In this document: piece after piece, positions 11,254 to 40,946 of the stretch
How positions within the stretch are numbered: the stretch's first letter is position 1
How the letters are laid out: each line of letters begins with the position of its first letter
Source: Phallusia mammillata
Lineage: Eukaryota > Chordata > Ascidiacea > Phlebobranchia > Ascidiidae
Length of the DNA stretch: 64,000 nucleotides
Reading direction: 5' to 3'
Assembly: GCA_003260075.1 (NCBI GenBank)
Contig: QLIY01000642.1
Location: 1 to 64,000 of the forward strand
The notes under the pieces: generated by a model
Databases searched by the model: none
What the model saw: the letters and a program-made list of their open reading frames with translations, nothing else
What the model was told of the DNA's origin: nothing
Translations under genes and position numbers: made by a program

Positions 11254-13980
11254 CTATATATTATTAGTTTTTGTTGGAAGAAAATGTGGGAGACCTTTCG
11301 TCCTGTATTTTCCCCTCGACAAATGCTTCTTGAAGCAAAATCACTGAAGTGAAACATTACTTCCTGTTGGCATTTTTAAGCATTGATACAAAGTTTGGTT
11401 GTTGAGAGCCTTTAGCTATGATTGTGTGATATTTGAAACCGCAAAGCATGGACTTAGTGAGAAGATGTGTTGGCAGCATCATCATATTGACATTATGTTA
11501 TTATGTCGAATCACTTTCGAAGGTATGTTGGTTTATTTTAAATAAGTGACAAACAAACCACGAAAGCACGATCATGGTTTAAGCTTGAGAGGTCTCTTAC
11601 AAATGCTTTGAAAGGAATACTCGGAACAGATAGTTAGGCCTGTTGATTAAATTTGCAATAGCTTCGGCAGTTTACAACGCCAATATTTTTACAATTTAAC
11701 AATCCAGCTAAAATCAAAATGCATGTACAACAGCGCCTCGCTTTTGGGTCGTACACAACAGGAAATGACGTATAATGAAGACCACGAGTCCAAGCGTTTC
11801 TCAAATTACGTTGTGAAAAAGCTTTCTGTCACATAACGGGCTAAGATAATTTGCGTATTAGCTACCATAATTACACCGTGTAAGTAGGAAAAATAATTGT
11901 ACAAGAAACAATGAAGAGTTTTAAGCAATTGTTGCTGTCCGGAAAGCATTCGTCTGTATCTTAAATACCTGTAATTTGTGTTTAGTATGAACTGTTGATT
12001 GACGTTGCCCATCCCATTCAAATTACTCATTCCTTATCACCCTCTGTTGCTTCAGGAGTGGCCATTTTTGAGTATGGTTGGATCAACTACTTTAAGTATG
12101 TGTTGACAAACAACTTTAGTAAAAAGTTGGCTTTATATTACTAAAAAAAATTATTAGGCAATTACACCAGGTCTGTCATAGACCTTTGCAACTGAGCAAA
12201 CTTAACAATGTAACATAAAAGCTGAGCAGATGAAATGCTTGTTATTCGCGTTACTTTAATTTTATTTGTTCGAAGCGACACCAAATTTGTCAAGTTAGCC
12301 CAAGCATTGGGTCCAATGTATTATCGCATCGGTGGAACAAAAGAGGATGTCGTTCATTTCGAGACAGATACGGAAAATCTCGAAAATATCCCACATCGTG
12401 CTCACGCGAAAAAATTAGGTTAGCAATACCTTTGTATTTGCATATTGCTGTTTTGTCACACTACTTTACCAATTTAACCTAACTTGAAATGATTTAATTG
12501 TTATTTCATTGCCAACCTAAAATTTAAATGTTTAAACTGGGGGGGGGGATTCTCCACACAACAATACTCATTATTTGATAGCATACACTTCGTTGCGAGT
12601 GAATAAATTGGTTTTCTGATTTTTTGTGTTGCGGCTCTTATAAACTAAGTTTTGTTATTTGCAGATCGAGAATGAAGCAGGTCTGGCCACACCTGCTATA
12701 TATTATTAGTTTTTGTTGGAAGAAAATGTGGGAGACCTTTCGTCCTGTATTTTCCCCTCGACAAGTGCTTCTTGAAGCAAAATCACTGAAGTGAAACATT
12801 ACTTCCTGTTGGCATTTTTAAGCATTGATACAAAGTTTGGTTGTTGAGGGCCTTTAGCTATGATTGTGTGATATTTGAAACCGCAAAGCATGGACTTAGT
12901 GAGAAGATGTGTTGGCAGCATCATCATATTGACATTATGTTATTATGTCGAATCACTTTCGAAGGTATGTTGGTTTATTTTCAGTAAGTGACAAACAAAC
13001 CACAAAAGCACGATCATGGTTTAAGCTTGAGAGATCTCTTACAAATGTTTTGAAAGGAATACTCGGAACAGATAGTTAGGCCTGTTGATTAAATTTGCAA
13101 TAGCTTCGGCAGTTTACAACGCCAATATTTTTACAATTTAACAATCCAGCTAAAATCAAAATGTATGTACAACAGCGCCTCGCTTTTGGGTCGTACACAA
13201 CAGGAAATGACGTATAATGAAGACCACGAGTCCAAGCGTTTCTCAAATTACGTTGTGAAAAAGCTTTCTGTCACATAACGGGCTAAGATAATTTGCGTAT
13301 TAGCTACCATAATTACACCGTGTAAGTAGGAAAAATAATTGTACAAGAAACAATGAAGAGTTTTAAGCAATTGTTGCTGTCCGGAAAGCATTCGTCTGTA
13401 TCTTAAATACCTGTAATTTGTGTTTAGTATGAACTGTTGATTGACGTTGCCCATCCCATTCAAATTACTCATTCCTTATCACCCTCTGTTGCTTCAGGAG
13501 TGGCCATTTTTGAGTATGGTTGGATCAACTACTTTAAGTATGTGTTGACAAACAACTTTAGTAAAAAGTTGGCTTTATATTACTAAAAAAAATTATTAGG
13601 CAATTACACCAGGTCTGTCATAGACCTTTGCAACTGAGCAAACTTAACAATGTAACATAAAAGCTGAGCAGATGAAATGCTTGTTATTCGCGTTACTTTA
13701 ATTTTATTTGTTCGAAGCGACACCAAATTTGTCAAGTTAGCCCAAGCATTGGGTCCAATGTATTATCGCATCGGTGGAACAAAAGAGGATGTCGTTCATT
13801 TCGAGACAGATACGGAAAATCTCGAAAATATCCCACATCGTGCTCACGCGAAAAAATTAGGTTAGCAATACCTTTTTATTTGCATATTGCTGTTTTGTCA
13901 CACTACTTTACCAATTAAACTAACTTGAAACGATTTAATTGTTATTTCATTGCCAACCTAAAATTTAAATGTTTAAACTT
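11107..13980. repeat. 1.4-kb tandem duplication covering heparanase exons 1-3
   Basis: The stretch 11107-12538 recurs at 12549-13980 with a constant offset of 1442 and scattered substitutions. Ten G (12539-12548) separate the copies. The unit starts inside the MITE at 10622-11253 and ends in the intron after exon 3. Both copies keep open frames and splice sites, so the sequence alone cannot say which is used; an unmerged allelic overlap is the likely explanation. Confidence 0.85.
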
Positions 13981-16900
13981 TTTTACCGTTAGGAGTCCTG
14001 ATGGATAAATGCCCAACGCAGCCAAGGAACGAAGCAGTCTTTAACAGTCACAGTGAATGGGCCGAAACCCAAATGATAAATAATCGTGAAAACAAACGTC
14101 GATTGGGTGTAAGCAAAACATTTGATCCAATTACATTAACGCGTAAGTTGAGGAGAACACAAAAATACAAATGCAACTGACAAATTACCGCTTTATTTAA
14201 ATATTTAAGAGACCGAAGTTAAAATTCAAACGTATGTCTAGCAGTATTCCCATTTCGATAAATGTTCTATGCTTCATATAACTAGGAACGCATATTTTCT
14301 ACGAAACACGCTATACCTGAAGAAGGGGGGGGGGGATTTCGATAAATGTTCTATGCTTTATAAGCTTATAACTAGGAACGCATATTTTCTACGAAACACG
14401 CTATACCTGAAGAATGTTTGCCTCAATCACATGTTTTAAATTTGCAAACTTACTGTAGCTAAGGAATGGGATCAACTAAACGAGTTTTGTGAATGTGTCG
14501 GATGGAAACTGATCTATGGATTAAGTATCCAATATCGCGAAGGACAAAACTGGAATTCTTCAAACGCCCAGAAGTTACTTGATTACACAGAAAACAGATA
14601 CCATGTAAACTGGGAACTGGGCAACGGTAAGTCGGTTTGAGTCCTGTTGTAATAAGCTAGAGATAGTTTGTTTTTGTTTTAGTTGCCACAAGACTCGTTT
14701 TCGTTGCCTTAAGTACGTTTAAAAAGAACACTTCCCTTTGCAAGGGATAAGTAGTTCGCTTTTCCCTAAGCAATGATGGCGTTAAAACTTGATTTAATGC
14801 TTTTAATCATTCTCTGGTTCATCTCAATAAATTGTGAATTGTAGAGCCCAACTCGTACCGTCACAAGAACGAAACAGCACTGACACCTGAGCAGATTGCC
14901 AATGGTTTTAACAAATTGAAACAAATGCTCTCTACTTCTACCTGGTGGCAACCATCTGAAGTATTTGGTCCTGACCTTAATAGGGTTGGAACAAAAAGCG
15001 CTGGTCAATACTTAAAGTCGTAAGTTTTTCAGGTGCATGCACTTGTGTATCATTAAATCTATCACCAATGTATCCTTTTTTAATGTACATCGCATTTGTA
15101 CTTGTTTTTTTGCAGCACATTTTTATTGCTTGTTAGGTATGACGATCATTAAACATTTCGGACACATTTATGCTTCAAACTTGATAGCCAGCTAAAAAGT
15201 GCCAAATCTTAAAATTTAGTGACGAAGAACTAGAGTAGTTTTGTACTGACACTTTAAATCAACCGTTTTTCTGCAGGTTTCTAAAATATGGAGGCGAGTC
15301 GATTAACGCACTGACAGTTCATCAGTAAGCCATTTATTTTGTAGGCTGTATAAACATATAACAGTTTTATTTAAGTCTTTTGATCACATATCTTTAATAT
15401 TTAATAGTGCTAGACTTAAAAACTGCTATCATTGTTCATGCCTCCTGCAATAATTTTTACCGAAATGCTAATGCAGATATTACTTGAACGGACATACAGC
15501 GACGGAGGGAGATTTCCTTTTACCTTCAACCTTAAACAAAATCATCAAACAGGTATGTCCTACAATATTTCAAAAGAGTACCATGAAGGACAAAGTTTAA
15601 GGATAGTCACCAACTTCGTTAACTCGCTTTTGAAACATTTCGACTCTTGAAAAAATATAATTTGTTTATCCCGGAAAATTTCATAACACCATTTCACGAC
15701 AGACCCACATTTAGCTAATTTTCGATGGGTGGCCAAATAACACTTTACCCATTTAAAACGATATATCTCTAAAAATGCTCACGGTTAGGGCTATCAGGGT
15801 CGGGACAAGGTATTAGCATTCAAAATTCAATAAAACTAGCAACAGAACTTAGTTTCAAGTGTAAAATTTACAAAAACTTACATCCTAACCGTATCCCTCA
15901 TCAGCTGCTAAATAAATATTTCAGTCACTTATCGAAAATTAGCTAAATTTGTGTCGTACATAAGGTATGGTGGTAGTAGCTCTACCGTTTATCCCCAGTC
16001 TTTTGTCGGTTGAAATCTGTTCTTAATAACTTTTTGCTCTATTCTTTTGGAAAACGCAGATCAATCAAATCGTCAGAATAGTGGAATCACAACAACCACA
16101 TTTGCCGATCTGGTTAGGTGAAACTGCATCTGCCTACGGTGGGGGAGCACCTGGACTTTCAAACTCCTATATTGATGGATTTACGTGAGTCTTAAGTCAA
16201 AAATGTTGTCGATTAAAAACTTAAAAAAACATTTCAAAATGATTGAAAAACTCTTTAACATTGCAGTTGGCTCGACAAACTTGGCATGTCTTCAAAACTA
16301 GGGGTTCATATGGTTGTTCGACAAACTCTGCTAAACGGCAATTACGCACTTGGGGGGGGGGACTCTTTAACATTGCAGTTGGCTCGACAAACTTGGTATG
16401 ACTTCAAAACTAGGAGTTCATATGGTTGTTCGACAAACTCTGCTAAACGGCAATTACGCACTTCTGGATAAAAATTTTGACCCGACACCGGTAGAGAAGC
16501 GTATTATTTGATTTTATCATGTCTTGAGCCTGCTTTATGTTTTAGGATTATTGGCTGACATTATTGTACAAAACCTTGGTCGGAAACAGAGTTTTGAATG
16601 TAACGCTATCAAAATGTTCTTCAGCGTCATTTTGTAGAAACAGAAACAATGGCAAACTCAGGGTTTATGCGCACTGTACAAGTGCAAGGTATTTCGCTGT
16701 TTTATTATTTTTTTCCTGGACAGTGGCTCTTACATTAAACATGTTTTTATGTCATATGTTATAGATCGGGCTATCCAGCTGGCTCAGTCGTTGTTTATTT
16801 TCTAAATCTGTCTACTAACCAACTTCGATTGGCAATGAGCCCATACCGAAGCCATTTGATGTCATCGGATTTGTATCTATTAGAACCTGTGTCCGGAAAC

Positions 16901-17217
16901 CTAACCACAAGGTTAAATGTTTAATTTCTACATTATTGGTCGAAACTTTTATTTTGTTGCTGTAACCGATTTTTGCGTCAGCTCCACAACATTGCGTGGT
17001 TGGAGGACAAAAGGGGCTTTTTAACCATGTTTTTTTTTGCAGATACACACAGTTGAACGGTGTCAAACTGCAACTTGAAAGTGATCACTCAATTCCTCCT
17101 TTAACGCCGCGACAAATTCATCCGCGGGCATTGTGGAAAGGAATACAAATTCCGTCATTTACTTACGGATTTTTGGTGTTGAAACGCATAGGCGCAGATG
17201 CGTGCCTGTCACATTAG
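11448..17217 (+). CDS. HPSE: Heparanase (GH79 endo-beta-glucuronidase)
   Basis: Heparanase cleaves heparan sulfate chains in lysosomes and extracellular matrix. Exons that join in frame: 11448-11522 (signal peptide MDLVRRCVGSIIILTLC) or its copy 12890-12964; 11986-12095 or 13428-13537; 12276-12418 or 13718-13860; then 13993-14142, 14459-14626, 14845-15019, 15277-15324, 15477-15552, 16060-16184, 16379-16490, 16546-16688, 16765-16911 and 17043-17217. The product is 548 aa (human 543). Family hallmarks are LGPMYYRIGGTKED, WNSSNAQ.LLDY, WELGNEPNS (proton-donor Glu), YYLNGHTAT, WLGETASAYGGGAP (nucleophile Glu), WLDKLGM, GNYALLDKNFDP and the C-terminal PSFTYGFLVLKR. Both catalytic Glu are present, which favours active heparanase over the inactive HPSE2 type. 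Exons 1-3 and exon 10 are each present twice around ten-base G runs, probably assembly duplications. Proteolytic maturation is known for the family but not tested here. Confidence 0.93.
14252..14414. repeat. Direct repeat around an 11-base G run, heparanase intron 4
   Basis: About 75 bp repeats (14252-14324 and 14336-14414), with a small insertion (taagctta) in the second copy. The run is at 14325-14335. It is intronic. Confidence 0.75.
16250..16471. repeat. Duplicated heparanase exon 10 around a 10-base G run
   Basis: Copies 16250-16351 and 16362-16464 both start in the intron, cross the AG acceptor and encode WLDKLGM...GNYAL. The first runs straight into ten G (16352-16361) and has no donor. 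Only the second continues through LDKNFDPTP to a GT donor at 16491. One exon is therefore real. Confidence 0.85.
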
Positions 17218-17340
17218 TTTTATTCTGTTATTATATTCGCATGCCATGTTTGTTTGAAATTATTATGTTTCAGCTTTTCAACTATTTGACTGCCAATTAA
17301 TATAGCAGGTGCAATATCTTTCTTTCCAAAAATCGTGGCA

Positions 17341-17346
17341 AATAAA
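17341..17346 (+). terminator. Candidate heparanase polyadenylation signal
   Basis: An AATAAA hexamer lies about 125 bases after the heparanase stop codon and is the first good candidate downstream. Confidence 0.45.
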
Positions 17347-17349
17347 CTA

Positions 17350-18020
17350 TTGTATATTTTGTAATCATAATATTGTATGTTGTGAACTTGTTATAAGAAT
17401 CAGTACGATAAGTCGAATAGGCAAACCAAGCAATCGCAATATCAGCATAGTTTTATATTAGGCCTACCATATTTTCATCACCAAAAAGGAAGACACATTC
17501 CCGACAAAGAATATTAACACTTACTTTTGTGCCCAAGAAAAGGAAGGCACAAGATATTGGACGAATTTCAATTGTTATAGTCCAATTTGGATGAAGTTTA
17601 ACTTACAATAAATTGTGAATTTCAATTAACAATGGCCACAACTCGCACTCTTTGNATCGGCGCCGATACAGTACTATCGGGCCATCCCTAATTGTTATTT
17701 AGGTATTTAGTAAATACAAAAAGGAGGACATTTGGGTATTTTTATTGTCCTTGGAGGACAACTTGCTTTTCGTTAAAAAGGAGGACATGTCCTCCAAAAA
17801 GAGGACTTGTGGTAGGCCTATTTTATATACACTATAGTTTAAATGCGCAATGGCGAAACAGAGTTAAAAATGGGAAGCTACGCTATCTAGTGGTGGTGTG
17901 ACACTTTGGCAAGTTCCAATGAAATTTGATACGCTCTAAAACAGCGTAATTATAATGTGTTTCTAACCTCTATGTTCGGTAAATTTATTATTACTTCACC
18001 CCCTTTTCAAAGAAATGCAA
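17350..18020. other. Intergenic sequence with a MITE end
   Basis: An undetermined base sits at 17655. Directly after it comes a palindrome-rich piece (ATCGGCGCCGATACAGTACT) ending in GGGCCATCCCTA, which looks like one end of another MITE. The rest shows no exon-like structure. Confidence 0.35.
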
Positions 18021-18026
18021 TAAGAC

Positions 18027-18443
18027 TAGGGTTGCCATACGTCAGGATTTCCCCTGACATGTCAGGGAATTTAGTGTTTAAATTTGCGTCAGGGAGAAAT
18101 GTTAAAATGTACTTAAAAGTCTGGAATTACGAAAATATATATTTACATATATGCACAAGGTTACTGTTCCGTTTTGCAGTGTGTTTGTGCGCGCGTAACA
18201 ATACCTGTTTGTTACTAGTTCTCTAAAGATACGCGGAAAATACAGAAATCCGCGTCTGAAGAAAACACAGCATCCAATGCTACGTTTGAACGTGAGAAGT
18301 TTCATTTGCTTTCAGTGTTGACGAAAATGGTTTGCCAAATGTACCTAATATGCAAGGAACTAACTAACAACAAAAAGGCAAATGTCGTGAGACAAAAATG
18401 TTTTTACAGTAGCATTTTATTTCAAATTTTAAAAGGTCTTTGT

Positions 18444-18516
<73 letters not shown>

Positions 18517-18812
18517 ATGTTTCTTAGAATGGTAAAGGCTGGCGACCCCTAATATATGTGGTTAATTATTGTTTTAAGGATAGTGAGAGTAGTGAGCTTA
18601 GCCTAATATAATCAACTAACTAGAAGTCTACGCAGAAAGTTCATTGACAAGGATCAGAGTATCGCAAGTAACGTTTTCTCGTGTCGCCGTCCGTGTGACT
18701 TTCGAATATTCTAAATTTATTCCGTAATAAATATGTTTGGATCGCAAACAAGGTTAACGCAACGAAGATAAATTTGTCAGGGATTCTGTATCATCAAACA
18801 TGGTAACCCTAA
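18027..18812. mobile_element. MITE with GGGTTGCCAT/ATGGTAACCC ends, holding a 70-base G run
   Basis: The left end reads TA-GGGTTGCCATACGTCAGG and the right end CATGGTAACCC-TA, with CAGGGA motifs near both ends. A TA dinucleotide flanks each side, as for Tc1/mariner-type elements. A run of 70 G (18446-18515) interrupts it, so its true length is unknown. Confidence 0.45.
18446..18515. other. 70-base G run (probable gap placeholder)
   Basis: Pure G with no interruption, unlike a natural microsatellite of this length. It belongs to the series described in the findings. Confidence 0.7.
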
Positions 18813-18935
18813 ATAAGACATTTTATTTAAACATAAAATGCTTGAGAAAATGTGTGTAGGCTTCGTAACGTACAAAACGTTTATCCCAATAACGTATCAC
18901 ATCCCCTCGCCTTTGTTACGTTCATAGATCTACTG

Positions 18936-19012
18936 CAGTGGTTCTTAACTCTTCATAGATTGTGCCCCCCTTTTCAAAAACTCAAAACCTGTGGCCCTCT
19001 TTAAATAAACCT
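18936..19012. mobile_element. 5' end of a hAT-type MITE (CAGTGGTTCTTAACTC)
   Basis: A CAGTGGTTCTTAAC terminus is visible followed by the typical 'gtgcccccctttt' body. I did not find its matching 3' end, so it may be truncated. Confidence 0.4.
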
Positions 19013-19167
19013 TGGTGTTGGTAATGCTGCTAAAAAACGCAGATGCCAAACTTGCCAAACTTAAAGTTAAGAAGTAAGTTTCGAAATTTATCAGAATAAT
19101 TTTATTTTTTTGAAACAGACGTCCGGTAGCCTAAATATATTTTAATGATTACACATCAGTTAGAGTA

Positions 19168-19557
19168 GGGTTACCATATCTGAGTGGACCAAATTCCGGA
19201 CAATTTTAATGAATAGCCTAACTTTTCGAAATCAAACTGGCGCTATATTGCGCTTCATATAGCACCTATATCAAAAACAACACAGACAATAGTAAACGTA
19301 AACCGCTTTCACATCCTTGTTCGCTGAAATAAGGGACAAACCAAGCAGTCGGTTTGAATATTAGCGGAATGAGCCATTTGTCCCCTTGCTCAAATAACCC
19401 AAGCAAGACAATTTCGTCCACTTTAAGAACTTGTAAGGCTATAGGTACTATAGACATCGAATTCCGGACATTGGAAGTGTATTTAAAAATTGTTTCCGGA
19501 CCAATTTTACGCCCGAATTCCGGACATGTCCGGGAAATTTCGGACATCTGGAAACCC
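19168..19557. mobile_element. TA-flanked MITE with internal TCCGGACA repeats (copy 1)
   Basis: Ends GGGTTACCATATCTG and CTGGAAACCC are flanked by TA on both sides. Inside, several CCGGACA/TGTCCGG motifs are placed so that the element can fold back. No transposase frame is present. The second copy is at 19981-20370. Confidence 0.5.
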
Positions 19558-19980
19558 TAAGCTAGAGTTCTTTGTATGTGCGTTGTGGATATCAGGTTTT
19601 TCAATATGACGTAAATATACAATACGTCATTGGAAATTAAGTCGACTGTTTGAAGTTCAACAATAGGTAGATCAGTTTTAACTTCAGAATCGTTAAAGTA
19701 TATTGTATTTAAATAACTCAGCTTAAGTAAATCAATTGAATAGGCCAGTGGTTCCCAACCTTTTTTTGTCGCGACCCAAATACTTCCCGGGGGGGGGGCT
19801 CCCAAAATATTTGGCTGCCTACGCCACTGCTTGGTAATGCTGCTAAAAAACGCAGATGCCAAACTTGCCAAACTTAAAGTTAAGAAGTAAGTTTCGAAAT
19901 TTATCAGAATAATTTTATTTTTTTGAAACAGACGTCCGGTAGCCTAAATATATTTTAATGATTACACATCAGTTAGAGTA

Positions 19981-20370
19981 AGGTTACCATATCTGAGTGG
20001 ACCAAATTCCGGACAATTTTAATGAATAGCCTAACTTTTCGAAATCAAACTGGCGCTATATTGCGCTTCATATAGCACCTATATCAAAAACAACACAGAC
20101 AATAATAAACGTAAACCGCTTTCACATCCTTGTTCGCTGAAATAAGGGACAAACCAAGCAGTCGGTTTGAATATTAGCGTAATGAGCCATTTGTCCCCTT
20201 GCTCAAATAACCCAAGCAAGACAATTTCGTCCACTTTAAGAACTTGTAAGGCTATAGGTACTATAGACACCGAATTCCGGACATTGGAAGTGTATTTAAA
20301 AATTGTTTCCGGACCAATTTTACGCCCGAATTCCGGACATGTCCGGGAAATTTCGGACATCTGGAAACCC
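19981..20370. mobile_element. TA-flanked MITE with internal TCCGGACA repeats (copy 2)
   Basis: Near-identical to 19168-19557 including both ends, with one changed base at the left end. It is part of the larger duplicated block, so it is not an independent insertion. Confidence 0.5.
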
Positions 20371-20494
20371 TAAGCTAGAGTTCTTTGTATGTGCGTTGTG
20401 GATATCAGGTTTTTCAAAATGACGTAAATATACAATACGTCATTAAGTATATTGTATTTAAATAACTCAGCTTAAGTAAATCAATTGAATAGGC

Positions 20495-21302
20495 CAGTGG
20501 TTCCCAACCTTTTTTTGTCGCGACCCAAATACTTCCCAAAATTTCGTTGTGTGGTTTCTCGCGACCCATAGACACACATTCTTACTATTTGGGTTGTATT
20601 TCTGTTTGCAAATCAGGAATGCTTTTCGAAAATTACTGCGCCAGTTTGAAAAATCAAACAATATTCGATTTTTTCGACCAACTTAGAGCTGGTTCAAAGC
20701 ATTATGAGCCAGACAACGCTTAACAGTGATCTCACACAAACATTATGACGTCACAAACGGAATTAACCACTATCAAGGCAAATTGTCATGAAATTGTTAT
20801 TGGGCAACAGTTTACAGTGTAAACTTTACACCAGGGGTGGGCAACCTTTTTTACTGTGGGGCCAAATACAATTGCCAAAATTTGATCGCGGGCCGCACTT
20901 GTGTATAACACAAGGTGATTTTACTTCGTCGCATACCAAAAATGCCTTGCTACAAGTAAAATTTGCATTTGATTCTAGCAGCATATTGTCAGGTCGCAGA
21001 AAAATAGCACTGGACGCACTAATCTGCTCAAAAAAATATAATAATTATATATTTCAAAAAAATAATATAATAATATAATAATTTTCCAAACGGCTCTGCG
21101 GGCCGCACAACTTTAATCAAAGGGCCGCATGTGGCCCGCGGGCCGCAGGTTGCCCACCCCTGCTTTACACCCTTGGGAAATAATAAAATAACGCTACGAA
21201 ACAAAGTTAAAAAGATGCTTTTATTGTCACAAAAACAGGCGACCCAACAGAATTTTCAGGCGACCCAACTTTGGGTCGCGACCCATAGGTTGGGAAACGC
21301 TG
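20495..21302. mobile_element. hAT-type MITE carrying a nested MITE
   Basis: Ends are CAGTGGTTCCCAACCTTTTT and CATAGGTTGGGAAACGCTG, with GTCGCGACCC/GGGTCGCGACCC just inside. Flanks are GAATAGGC (20487-20494) and GAGTAGGC (21303-21310), an 8-bp target duplication with one change. A younger element (20832-21162) is inserted within it. Without the insert it is about 470 bp. Confidence 0.8.
20832..21162. mobile_element. Nested hAT-type MITE, 331 bp
   Basis: Perfectly inverted ends CAGGGGTGGGCAACCT and AGGTTGCCCACCCCTG, plus an exact 8-bp target duplication CTTTACAC on both sides (20824-20831 and 21163-21170). GGGCCGCA motifs lie inside. It is intact and younger than its host element. Confidence 0.9.
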
Positions 21303-21304
21303 GA

Positions 21305-21741
21305 GTAGGCCAACAAGTATCGGTACTCACGGGACACGGTGGCTTTTATGTGGACGAAAAGATCAAGGGGGAAAATAGTCAATTAAATCAGGAAAATGAG
21401 TACACATCCACTCAGGATGACTTCATATTCGAAAAGATATTTGCGGCACACACTCAATTCCGTGCATTACAAAAAAGGGTTAAGTCAAAATTAAATATAG
21501 CTTTTCCTCAGTAAGCACAGGATTATCACGGTTGTGACTTCAATGCAATATAAATGTTAAGCTTATATAGCTCCAATACAAATGTTAACAAATACGATTG
21601 ATTGTTCTGATGTGCTAAGCACGCCCACAACACAACGGTGTTCTACTTCTCCTATGTAAGAAAACGAGACCGTCAGAACTTTCGATTGGAATGTCTTGAA
21701 AAAATACTGCGTAATTCGGAAGTAGAATGTCTGTCGCCAAG

Positions 21742-21742
<1 letters not shown>
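21305..21742 (+). other. Coding-like stretch of unknown function
   Basis: From about 21305 the plus strand is open through VLTGHGGFYVDEKIKGEN and ends IAFPQ-stop at 21512-21514. A second open piece, 21638-21741, includes RKRDRQNFRLECLEKILRN and runs into a 98-base C run. Composition is charged and gene-like, but I recognise no domain and see no start or firm splice sites. It could be one or two exons of a gene lost in the gap, or part of an old mobile element. Confidence 0.25.

Positions 21743-21839
<97 letters not shown>
21742..21839. other. 98-base C run (probable gap placeholder)
   Basis: The first run that is C rather than G on the plus strand. It marks the switch of polarity between 20 and 22 kb. 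Confidence 0.7.
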
Positions 21840-21840
<1 letters not shown>

Positions 21841-22201
21841 TATAAGCTTTAACACATTTTGCATCACAAATTTTTTTCGGAAGTAGTTATTCTAGAAAGC
21901 ATATTGTATTTCCTAAATGAATTTAGATAGCCTATTCTTGGCCACAATCGAATGCAAGTTACAGCCTAGAATTCTTTGTAATCACGTGAGCTTCAGTCTC
22001 CTCACACTCCTGCGCCCTGCCTAATGATGCTTCGCAATGGTGACGATGATGAGCACTGAGGAGCCTGCAGTCTTCTGTATACGTGTGTTTAAAACTACAA
22101 TTAAATTTAATGCATTTACGTTTTGCTGCATTGTTTTGAACAAAATCGTTGGCATTGCAGCATAACACTGAAAAATGGCCTGATTCAATTTTATTAATAA
22201 A

Positions 22202-40946
<18,745 letters not shown>

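Larger units (their letters stand above)
19013..20494. repeat. About 0.75-kb tandem duplication with a 10-base G run
   Basis: The block from 'ttggtaatgctgct' (19013) to the hAT terminus near 19788 recurs from about 19832 to 20535 with few substitutions and one 55-bp deletion in copy 2. The G run 19789-19798 sits near, but not exactly at, the junction: about 33 bases of other sequence follow it. Confidence 0.7.

Noticed and set aside
11806-12030. Minus-strand open frame repeated at 13248-13472
   Set aside because: It is the shadow of heparanase exon 2 and its intron, and is repeated only because the whole block is.
18306-18527. Open frame ending in a long poly-Gly
   Set aside because: The glycines come from the G run, and the frame has no other support. 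The same applies to poly-Gly or poly-Pro frames at the runs near 21.7, 31.7, 34.0, 50.5 and 51.2 kb.
19266-19547. Minus-strand 93-aa frame repeated at 20079-20360
   Set aside because: It lies wholly inside a TA-flanked MITE made of TCCGGACA repeats. The frame has no known domain.
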